Source of the DNA: Stercorarius parasiticus
Lineage: Eukaryota > Chordata > Aves > Charadriiformes > Stercorariidae
Direction: 5' to 3'
Length of the DNA stretch: 64,000 nucleotides
Assembly (NCBI GenBank): GCA_013396915.1
Contig: VWZL01002568.1
Span: 203,294 to 267,293, forward strand
The notes below the pieces were generated by a model, which was not told where the DNA came from, did not search any database, and saw only the letters and a program-made list of their open reading frames with translations. The translations under genes were made by a program, and so were the position numbers. Below, one piece after another: positions 1-9,130 of the stretch. How positions within the stretch are numbered: the stretch's first letter is position 1; each line of letters starts with the position of its first letter.

Positions 1-485
1 AAAATTTTGGAAAAAGATTATGCTTTTCAAAATTCTATCTAATCTTACAGCAGTTTCTTGAGAAGGCTGAAAGTTTTATTCTTTTTTTTTCTTGATTATT
101 TTCCATATATAAGTGTAGTGCTTTCTTTCTCTCGTGACATGCATAGAAAACTCTTTGTCCACACGTAAAGGCTGCTATTCCTGGGAGACAGGTGTATTGC
201 TGGAAGAGGCTGTAAATATACAGCAGATTGGTTTAGTCATGAAAAGTGCTTTTCTGCATCCTGAATGGAAACAGGTGAAGTAGTAGTAAAAGGTGCTCAG
301 GAGTTGAATGTAACGTGTGAGCTTGCAATCTTGGGCTACTGGTAGGTTGTACTAACTGTGCAAAAACTATTGTTCTTTTTGAATATAACTCTACTGGAGT
401 TGCCGGAACAGCAGCATGTAAAAGGTTTGCAGAACAGTTTGAGTTTTCTCAGTTCCGTGGAACAAACTAAGTCCTATAAATGATG
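1..485. other. Noncoding AT-rich flank
   Basis: No open frame with recognisable protein features, no splice-bounded exon and no repeat family was seen here. It is AT-rich, single-copy-looking DNA up to the first CR1 fragment, and may be intron or intergenic. Confidence 0.6.
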
Positions 486-624
486 AAGCCCCATCCCTGG
501 AGGTGTTCAAGGCCAGGTTGGACGGGGCTTGGAGCAACCTGGTCTGGTGGGAGGTGTCCCTGCCCAGGGCAGGGGGTGGCACTGGATGAGCTTTAAGGTC
601 CCTTCCAACCCAAACCATTCTATG
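486..624 (+). mobile_element. CR1 LINE 3' fragment
   Basis: A short 5'-truncated CR1 (non-LTR retrotransposon) copy in forward orientation. It starts in the C-terminal end of ORF2 (the frame reads PSLEVFKARLDGAWSNLVWW-like) and runs through the conserved block GGAGGTGTCCCTGCCCAG to the AAGGTCCCTTCCAACC motif, ending in one ATTCTATG octamer. CR1 inserts by target-primed reverse transcription, so extreme 5' truncation is normal. It belongs to the 3'-end type with 'gggcagggggtgg' and a degenerate GATGATCT motif (here GGATGAGCTTTAAGG). It has no coding capacity. Boundary error is about 10 bases at the 5' side. Confidence 0.93.
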
Positions 625-2711
625 TTGAACAGAGCTTCAAAAAAATATTTAGAGGAAAAATTGCTTTTTGTAGAATATCCGCCTTTGTGAAGCAAGCATT
701 AGGCCATCGTATTTCAGAGTCCTACAGAGTGCTAAGCCTTCCTGTGCTAGCAGCCTGGGTAGAGCCCGGTTGTGTGTTGATATTCCTTGCCAAGTGAAAC
801 TGAGAGAGAGGAAAATGGGAAGTGATTGCAGCTTTCTTATGCTCCGCTGTTTAGCAAAGCCAAGCAGATCTGGGGGTGAATTAGTCTGGAAGAAATAAAT
901 GATTACCGTTATTCATTACCACCAGAGAACAAAAGAACAACAACAGAGTAAGGAGGACTTCCATCATGAGGCAGTTTTTGAGCAGCTATGCAGTACACAA
1001 AGTGGCTGCTGCTTGGAGTCGTGTGGCATGTCTGCTTATGTTTTCAAAAATTCCAGGCACTAAGTAATAGGGATTAAGTGAAAATATTAGTCTTAATGTC
1101 ATAAATGTATGAAGCATCTTGAAAACGTGAAGTGGATGTGTTCTGAAGACTCAGGAACCAGAAAATGAGTGAAAGAATGCAAGCACCCTTAAAAAAAAAA
1201 AAAAAAAAAAAAAACAAAAAAAAACCAAAAAAAAAACCCAACCAAACTTGTTTTTAGTGGCTGGTGGGGGCCTGATTTTCCTGTCTGTAAAGTTTATGGC
1301 AATTAATGTACTCTTACACAGTTAATTATTTTACAATAGCAAGGCCTGATGACCCCACATCAGCTGCTCCTTGGGCGAGATCTGCCCTTTAGCTCTTCCT
1401 TTCACCTGGGTCGTGGAGTTTCTGGCTCCTAACGCAGGTAATAACAGAACGTTCAGCAGATCTAGTTGGAGGCTCTGCGTCTAGGGGTGGGTAGGGACTG
1501 CGTGTGTAACGTAAGGTCATTGTATCTGTTCTTTGAAGACCTGCTCTTGCAGCAGCTGGATGGTGAGGAATATCCAATGGGTCAGAGGCTGGCGGGGCTG
1601 TGTGGTGGTATGTGGGGAGGGAGAGTGGGTTGTGGATGGAATTCCCAGTGGCTGGCAAATGGGACAACTAGATGGACTGGGAATGTTTCGTGTAGAAAGG
1701 GAGTTGTTAGGACAGGAGGATCTCCATCTCTTATTCTGTGTCTAGGGGATGTGGTATGGTATCTGCACGATATTTTACTCCTATTTTCTATGGAAGCAAG
1801 AAGCTGAGAGAAGAAAACCAGACTCGTTTTTTGGCTCGAAGGCGTTTCTGTAGCAGTTACTCTGGATCCGTGTGAAGCTGGGTCAGGGTCAGCATTGCCA
1901 CTGAGACTTTAGCCAAGGAGGAAGCCTTGAGGACTTCATCATTTCCCCCAGGCAACACCAGAAGAGAGACAGAAAATGCTGTGTCTGCTTCGAGCTGAAG
2001 AGTTCCTGTGAACTCTCAGCCCTGTATCACTAGATACCTCACAGTGCTGCGGAGGATGTGCACATTAATTTTTATAAAAGCATTGCTTTGCTTTGAGCGA
2101 TGACTCTTTAGTGTAGTCCAGGGCGAAAGCTGTTCTCTGGTGATACTTGCCAAAAGCCAAGTGCAGCATGTGCATCAATCATAACATGTTCCTCTAGTAC
2201 AAGAGGGTGAATTATCTCATTTTTACTGCCCTCAGCCTTTGGCTCTGGGAAATGCAGCACAGTGTCAGGAAGCGTTTCTTACTGTTCAAAGTATTTTGCC
2301 GCTGTTTCTCATGGAAGTAGGCGGCATTGGACTGGGATCTGCCGGGAGTGTTCCCTAAACTGATAACTGGGAAGAAAAGCCGGGCTTGTGTAGGGAAGGG
2401 GAGGGCTACCAAGCAGTGAAAGCAACAGTAGAGTCTGATTTTTCCCTTCCAGCTGAGATTTGAGAAGTGGAGAGAAAGCTGAAGTTGTATTTTCTTCCCT
2501 TCTAAAGCGCACTGATGCCAAATGATATTTGGAAATCTCCACTTCCATGGAAGCAAAAAAATTCTGAAATCATTCTCACAGTGATTCTCATTTAAGGATG
2601 TGTTGAGGAGGAACCCAGGCACCTTTGAGTCACTGGCAGGTGCAAAGCAGATGAACTTGGGGAGGGGAAAACTGGAATCTTCTGATGTCCTACAATCAAG
2701 AACAGCAAACT
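625..2711. other. Noncoding region with an A-rich tract
   Basis: About 2 kb without a gene I can support. It contains the A-rich tract at 1191-1248. Short open frames near 1466-1807 (+) and 2212-2622 (-) show no family resemblance, signal peptide or convincing splice context, and are treated as chance. GC content rises somewhat around 1380-1700 without CpG-island character. Confidence 0.55.
1191..1248 (+). repeat. A-rich simple repeat (A24 core)
   Basis: A run of 24 A residues (1191-1214) is followed by A9 and A10 runs separated by C or CC, decaying into AACC/AAAC units. No element with a 3' end here is recognisable upstream, so it is called only as a simple repeat. It could be the tail of an old retrocopy. 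Confidence 0.85.
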
Positions 2712-3144
2712 GAGCTCTGCAGAGGGATCTGGACAGGCTGGACCATGGTCGAAGCCAATGGTGTGAGGTTCAACAAGGCCAAGTGCCGGGTCCTGCTCCT
2801 GGGTTACACCAACCCCTTGGACGCCACAGGCTGGGGGCAGAGTGGCTGGAGAGCTGCCCGGTGGAAAAGGACCTGGGAGTGTTGGTCGACAGTGGCTGAA
2901 TATGAGCCAGCAGTGTGCCCAGGTGGCCAAGGCCAACTGCATCCTGGCCTGTATCAGGAACAGTGTGGCGAGTAGGACTAGGGCAGTGATGGTTCCCCTG
3001 CACTGGGCACTGGTGAGGGCCCACCTCGAGTGCTGTGTCCAGTTTTGGGNCATGGGGTAGCGGTGGTTTTTGTCAGAGTTAGGTTGATGGTTGGACTTGA
3101 TGATCTTAAGGTCTCTTCTAACCATAAAGATTCTATGATTCTAA
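2712..3144 (+). mobile_element. CR1 LINE copy interrupted by an assembly gap
   Basis: Forward CR1 copy. It begins in the ORF2 C-terminal region (CTCTGCAGAGGGATCTGGAC, then a segment encoding an [20 protein letters not shown] stretch) and runs to CCAGTTTTGGG. It then jumps at the unknown base 3050 directly to the 3' UTR (GGTTGATGGTTGGACTTGATGATCTTAAGG) and ends in ATTCTATGATTCTA. The copy at 12159-12678 shows what normally lies between these points: about 370 bases of ORF2 end and 3' UTR are absent here. The 3' end is the 'ggttgatggttggact' type shared with 12159, 18113 and 51303. The frame is broken by stops and indels, so it is non-functional. Confidence 0.92.
3050..3050. other. Undetermined base marking a gap in CR1
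   Basis: A single N sits exactly where the CR1 sequence jumps from ORF2 (CCAGTTTTGGG) to the 3' UTR. The joined flanks are not adjacent in the sister copy at 12159-12678, so the N most likely stands for an unsized or collapsed gap and not for one base. Confidence 0.8.
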
Positions 3145-4376
3145 TTCTTACAGAATTGCCAAGAACAGGAAATCACGGTGAGCATTTTGTAAAGCAGCAG
3201 ATATTCCCTCTTGACCAGGGCACCGTAGGCTTTGCACATGGTGCCGTCAGTTCAGGATAATTCCTCCGCTGTCCTGTTTGACGGAGATGCAGGAGGAGCT
3301 GTGCTTTGCCCCAGCCCATGGGGACTGGACTCCTGACACCATTTGTTCCACTGACACAGCAAATCTCCGCTGTGGGTGTGCGTGTACCGCAAATTTCATG
3401 GACCGAATCCGAAGCAGTTTTTAGGAAAGCTTCAAAGAGCACATCTCTGAGACTGCACCTATCCCATTGCCAGTTTCAAGTCCCTCCTGTAAAGCCTAAA
3501 AAAAACAATCCTGAAGTTGTTCACAGAACAGCTTGCTGGATTTCCCACCTCTGAGGGCAAATTAATGTATTTTCCTTTAACTTCGCTCTTTGGAATAGTG
3601 GGAGGTTTTTTGGCTGTAACTGTAGAGATTGCAGCCTAAAGGGACGCCGTGCATGGCCAATTTCATCCTTAATAATTGATTTTGAAAAATGAGTAAATAA
3701 AAACAGTCTTTTGCACTGGAAAATATTGGCATGATGACAGAAGTCCCTACCTCTGAGAGAAGTTGAGTGGAGGGAACAGGGGGAAAAAAGTGGAAATAGC
3801 AAATCAACAGAGGTGTGTATGTGGTGTGTGGCATCTGTGAAGAATGAGAGATTATGGGTTTGATAAAATTATGTATTGTGTGAAGTATTAATAACATGTA
3901 ATTTTATAATATTCTGATATATTGAACAGCAAATATAGAGATGAATTTGCTGGATAGGGAACAAGGCAAGGTTATAAACAAAGGTAATCCTCCTGGGAGA
4001 TAGAAAGGAGACTGTTCCTTTATGTTACTTTAGCGAGGGCCTAGGGAGCACTTTGTAGATATGACACATTTGGGATTTGTTTTTTTTCCCTAAATTAAAG
4101 CTAGCAGACCCAGAGGAAGGACCGAGTGCTGAGTGATGTTGGATATAAAGAATGGGAAAGGTGGCTGGCAGGAAAAGGGTTGCGTGTGGGTCACCATCTC
4201 TAAGCTGGCAGAACTAGACAACGCTGTAGGGATGTTGTATATATCATCTAGAATTGCAATTTTTACCACTTACTGATGTCGTATTTTCTAGAATAAAGTT
4301 TTCACCTTTAAGTTTGTGCGGCATCAGTGATCTCAGCCAAGCATAAGGAACATTTACACCCCCTCCACCTCCGGAC

Positions 4377-4404
4377 AATAAACTAAAAAAAAAAAAAAAA
4401 AAAA
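4377..4404 (+). repeat. AATAAA followed by A20
   Basis: The hexamer AATAAA (4377-4382) is followed after two bases by a run of 20 A (4385-4404). An earlier AATAAA occurs near 4293. This resembles the 3' end of a reverse-transcribed mRNA, but no upstream coding sequence or flanking target duplication was recognised. It is annotated as a simple repeat. Confidence 0.7.
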
Positions 4405-5504
4405 GGGTGTGTTATATGGGCATTATGGGTGCCTGCCAGACACATCAGGTTTGGAAATATTTGTTTGAAGATATGAAGTGTTGGCCGCTCGTCGTTGTTA
4501 ATCAGAAAGGTATTTCTGCTGGAGGCAGATAATGGAAAAACAGTCTCAGAATTTCGATAAAACCAAATTTGCTGCAGTATGGATTCTTATCGCCAGGCAA
4601 CTAATGCAAATACACAAAATATTAGGAGTAAACATATAAATAAAACTTCAGTGGTTTAAAAAAATAGCCTGTTCTACAGATGCTGCAGAAGGCTGCAGCT
4701 ATTTTTTGCTCCCTGCATGGTTCCTCAGATAATTCCATTTGGTAACTGGTGACACATGCCTTTTAAAAAAAATTGTTGACTTTCATTTAAAGTGACAGGG
4801 TAATATTGCTAAGAAACTAAAGAATGCAGGTAAAAGTACATTAAATACATATTTTTTTTGCATTTGTAATATGTCATTATGTGTATTTAGTTCTCTTGAT
4901 AATTGCCAGTCTCTTCAAGCAAAATTTTATATTGGAATCATCTATTTACAGAGAATGACAAGAACAGAAGGAAACTGGGAAACGGAGCGGGGGGAGGTTT
5001 TTTGAGCCAGTGATAATGTATTTGAGAAAGGGCAGAACAGCATGGGAAACCTGTAACGAACCTGCACACAGTTCATTTTTAAATATAAATCTATGACGTA
5101 ACTGTCTTGCAGAAATCACTGGGGATTTTTTAATGATTTGCTCCTACGATGGCCATCTGTACAAATATATTCTAAATTCACCATTACATTCTTATACCTT
5201 GGAAGAACGGTTTTGTGTTTTAATTCTGCCCAGTTCTAGCCCAGAACGCAACACACAAAAGATATTTAATTCCCATTACTCTTGCAGCAATATTGACTTA
5301 GGTTTGCGAACACAAAATAAATAAACAAATAATGAATGTGGATGATTATGGTAGAAATTTCTCCTTTAAAGCGACAAACACAGTGTAGGATTAACACATA
5401 TTACGGCTAACTCTGTTTATAGCGTTCTGGCCTTTCAAACTGACTAAGATTTTGTTCCAGACATCTTTGTAGTTCAGCCTCTGGGATTTAATCTCTGTAA
5501 TGTG

Positions 5505-5790
5505 TTACACTCGCTATTGTCCCAGTGAATTTGTTGACAGACAGTAATTGGGTCACCGCATTGAAATGCCCGATGGAAGCCCGAGTTCTCCCTCCTCGTT
5601 GGCAAGGCAACAGCAGTGGTCCAGGAACCATGCGCAGAGTGGGCTCTCCGCCGCTCGCATGGGAGGGCAGGCAGGAGAAACCACTCGGAATGCCGATTCT
5701 TCCCCATTTTTCAATGTGTATATCGTCTTTTGGTGGTGGTAGGAGGGATAGAAATACAGACTTACCCATAAAATGAAGCCATGCACTGCA
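5505..5790. promoter_or_regulatory. GC-rich block with X-box-like and NRF1-like motifs
   Basis: This is a GC- and CpG-richer patch in AT-rich surroundings. At 5598-5611 the sequence GTTGGCAAGGCAAC resembles the imperfect palindromic X-box bound by RFX factors, and at 5631-5636 TGCGCA resembles an NRF1 half-site. No TATA box, first exon or splice donor was recognised around it. Regulatory function is inferred from motif content only, so treat it as a weak candidate enhancer or promoter. Confidence 0.2.
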
Positions 5791-6630
5791 ATTGAGGCTG
5801 CATGTTATGGCTTTGTCCTTAGGTCTTTTGGATGTTATTTTAGTTTGGGGGGGTTGAATACATTATACATCAGTTAGATCTGTTTGTTCTAATGTATGAC
5901 AGAAGAAAGATAAATATTTCATAAGTGCTTTAGATCTTGCTCTGATTTGCCATTCTCTTCTTCCCCCTCCTGCACACACCAGAAGCAACTGGTAGAGTGC
6001 TGTATTCCATCCGTCCATAAATAAGCAGAATTCCAGTTGTGTTGGAATTCTTGTGTAGGGTACTACTGGACACTCTTCATTGACTGCTGGGTTGTTTTTT
6101 TTATTTGCATCATTTTGGGGGGGTCCAAAAAGGGGGATAAAAATCCATAGTCTGTCAGTTTCATTGTCCATCGTGTATTCTTAATTTTTCTGTTTCCATG
6201 GGTTGTTTAAAATGAGCAATTTGGAGATAGTTTCACCTAGGAGCATACCAAATGCTGACGAGGAAAAACCAGAGCTTTGGTTTTTTCCAAGCTAGAGGGA
6301 CTCTACAAGTTCTTCTGCTTTTTGTTCAGTCTGATCTAGGTTGTGGCAAATCACACAATGATGGAAGAAGAAAATTAATATAATCTCTTGTGCAATCGCT
6401 GAATTTCTCAAGATTCTTGTCTTTCCTTTCTAGAGGTCTTGCTTTAATGGATTTATTTTTTTTCCTGGATTAAAACACCTCCTCAGTGGCTTAAAAATCT
6501 TTTGCAAACCTAGAGTTTCTAAGTGATGGGAAAATAAGTCACTGAAAGTAAAGTAATCTCGGTAGTCAAACTTTCTTAGTGGGGATGGAGGCATTGGAAT
6601 AGCATAGGATACTGTCCTGTACTAGAGAAC

Positions 6631-6726
6631 GGTAATAGTAAATAGTGCTATAGTAATAATATAGTAATAGCAATATTAGTAATATCACTACTAGTAATTA
6701 TAGTATGATATAGTAATACTGCAGTA
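6631..6726 (+). repeat. Degenerate TAGTAA/ATAGTA simple repeat
   Basis: About 95 bases built of variants of TAGTAA, TAGTAAT and ATAGTAATA, with many substitutions and small indels. It looks like an old decayed microsatellite. No coding or transposon context was seen. Confidence 0.75.
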
Positions 6727-8089
6727 CGTTCTCAAGAAGGCACGATGTAGATGCACCCTCTGCAGATATCTTGAAAATGTCATTTACTCCAGTATATGCA
6801 GATGTTGGAATGGCATTTCGAAACAAAGTTGCAGTGAGTCATGCTGCTGGGATTAAAGTCTCATCTTCAGTCTTTATAGTGGCGTATTCTTGCTGCCCTT
6901 ACAGACAGCAACTAAAACTCCAGTTAAGTAACAACCACCTCTGCAAAGACAGATTTATTTACAGTCCCCACAAAATGGACTCTACACGTCTGCGTAATTA
7001 ATAACAATGAAACTTAAAAGCAAGCGGAGCTATGTATGATTTTTTCCTCCGGTGAAATAAACTCAGAGTTTGTGCCTACACAAAAACTTCAAAGGAGGAA
7101 AGAGAAAATCCTTTGTGTTTTATTGAAAGGGAATTCTGCTCGGTCCCACCACCGTATTTAAGAGTGTGGGGAAAAAAGCCCTGTGACATTAGTCGAAGGC
7201 TTCAAACATACTTTCAGATTTGTCGTTATTGTCACAATCTCTTGAACCAATTTTGTTCTGATTTAAACAGGCTGAAATTTAAGGGCAATGCTTTTATTCC
7301 GCATAGTGCGGATGCTTGTGAAGAGATAAATTAGGAAACTTCACTTGCAAGTAAAGCAGATGGGAATTAGCAGAGTTGTTCACGGCTGGTTTAGTAGCTT
7401 TTCTCAAATGGGTAGAAGTTTCCAAACTTCCACAAACGTGATGTAAATTACTAGCACTTTCTATTCATTCGCTTGAGTTCAACAGTTATTAGCATTTATA
7501 TTGTTACTATAAATTCAGTATTTTGACTTAGTCAGAAAAATCCAGAGTAGAGAGAACTGGAATTTTATCTTGATCTTTACTATAGGTTACTTTAAACCAG
7601 GCATCCAATAGTCAAAAGACATCAGTGACAATTAAATTCATACCAGTCCCGAAAAATAGTCCATGCACAGGGGAAACTGGAATTTGAACATCCCCAATTC
7701 GTAGTAATGACTGTTGATCTAATTAACTGATTTCTACAGTTGAAGCTGAAGCCTGAACATTACCACTAAAGCGCTTTGCAAGAGTAGGGCTGTGAAGGGA
7801 AAAGGAAGGAATTTTATAATTGCATAGAGATTAAAATCTTTCCCCTGACCAAGTCAAGACATCAGTGAAAGCCTTGCACCTGGAGGAAACCAAGCTCTGT
7901 TAGTGACACTGCTCCTTGGCTACGTGTTCCTTTGCCTCAGTTGAGTGGAAGAGAAATAATTAGACCGTTATCTTGGTAGGCATTGGTAAAAACATCTGTT
8001 TTTGTAAAATAAAAGCATTGTATGGAGCTGAGGGTCATATCGTGTTCTGAGCTATGAAGTTTTTAAAAAAGGAAATATATTCAGGCAGG

Positions 8090-8843
8090 AATTCACAGAA
8101 TCACACGGAATCACAGAATGGTTAGGGTTAGAAGGGACCTTAAAGATCATCTAGTTCCAACCCCCCTGCCCTGGGCAGGGACACCTCCCACTAGACCAGG
8201 CTGCTCAAAGCCTCATCCAGCCTGGCCTTGAACACCTCCAGGGATGGGGCACTGATAACCTCCCTGGGCAACTTTTTCCAGTGCCTCACCACTCTTACAG
8301 TAAAGAATTTCTTCCTGATATCCAATCTAAATCTACCCTCTTTCAATTCGAGGCTGTTACCCCGCGTCCTATCATTACACTCCCTGATCCAGAGTCCCTC
8401 CCCACCCTTCCTGTAGCCCCCTTTAGGGACTGGAAGGCCGCTATAAGGTTTCCTCGAAGCCTTCTCTTCTCCAGGCTGAACACCCCCAACTCAGCCTGTC
8501 CTCACAGCAGAGGGACTCCGGCCCTCTGATCATCTTTGTGGTCTTCCTTTGGACCCGCTCCAACAGGTCCATGTCCTTCTTGTGGTGTGGACTCCAGAGC
8601 TGGACACAGTACTCCAGGTGGGGTCTCACTAGAGCAGAGTAGAGGGGCAGAATCGCCTCCCTCGCCCTGCTGGCCATGGTTCTTTTGATGCAGCCCAGGG
8701 TGCGGGGGATTTCTGGGCTACACGTGCGCATTGCCTGCTTATGTTGAGCTTCTCGTCCACCAGCACCCCCAAGTCCTTCTCCTCAGGGCTGCTCTCAAGC
8801 CATTCTCCGCCCAACCTGTATTTGTGCCCAGGATTGCCACAAT
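8090..8843 (-). mobile_element. CR1 LINE copy, longest uninterrupted in the window
   Basis: Minus-strand CR1 of about 750 bases without an N. Reading from its 3' end (low coordinates) there are three terminal octamers of the ATTCTGTG type, the AAGGTCCCTTCTAACC-type motif, the conserved 3' block and the C-terminal part of ORF2. It is 5'-truncated at about 8843, where the match to CR1 (a GGGCACAAATACAGG-like segment) stops and an unrelated protein-like block begins. ORF2 is broken by substitutions and frame changes. The 3'-end type is the same as 486, 15491, 25940 and 62863. Confidence 0.95.
8441..8731 (-). pseudogene. CR1 ORF2 C-terminal fragment
   Basis: A 96-codon open stretch inside the CR1 copy. 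The frame reads [20 protein letters not shown], then [20 protein letters not shown], then [12 protein letters not shown]. This is the characteristic C-terminal domain of CR1 ORF2, downstream of the reverse transcriptase. ORF2 normally encodes endonuclease plus reverse transcriptase, which copy the element's RNA at a nicked target; both catalytic domains are absent here. The frame fails near codon 80 (SWGCSAW in place of the expected LRELG-type residues), showing an indel. No promoter is present, so this is a dead fragment. Confidence 0.85.
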
Positions 8844-9130
8844 GCATTTTCTGACAGCAGCAGCCACCTCTGTTTTGCCATTCTTGCTGACACGGAGTCT
8901 TTCACAGAGGTCCAAAAACCCAGGGACACCAATGTCATAACGCTGCACATCTGGACCCGATACTGTACGCAGCTCTTGTCACCTTCACAACTCGTGAGCT
9001 TCCCATCCCCACCAGCTGATCTACAGCAATCGCTTCTGCTGAGGAGTGAGCTCCCGTTGCATGGCCAACAATTCACTCTTCATGTTTTGGACCTGCAGAT
9101 GTTTCAGAAGTAGCCGAAAAAATACGGTTT
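8844..9130 (-). pseudogene. Protein-like decayed segment of unknown family
   Basis: Immediately upstream (in minus-strand sense) of the CR1 5' truncation lies a balanced-composition stretch unlike the AT-rich neighbourhood. One minus frame reads LQVQNMKSELLAMQRELTPQ, then meets three stops within about 15 codons (TAG, TGA, TGA), then reads YDIGVPGFLDLCERLRVSKN and TEVAAAVRKCIVAILG before merging into CR1. The flanks of the stop cluster look like real protein, and TAG and TGA are one transition away from CAG and CGA. I do not recognise the family. Alternatives are a decayed retrocopy, a piece of an unrelated transposon, or chance. No splice sites bound it. Confidence 0.3.

Larger units (their letters stand above)
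3145..8089. other. Noncoding region, about 4.9 kb
   Basis: No supported gene. It contains the poly-A tract at 4377-4404, a locally GC-rich block at 5505-5790 and the TAGTAA-like repeat at 6631-6726. The other open frames are short and lack domain or splice support. The region is otherwise AT-rich and single-copy-looking. Confidence 0.55.

Noticed and set aside
2592..3125. 177-codon minus-strand open frame
   Set aside because: It lies antisense to the CR1 copy at 2712-3144 and spans the N. The frame reflects GC-rich repeat sequence, not a gene.
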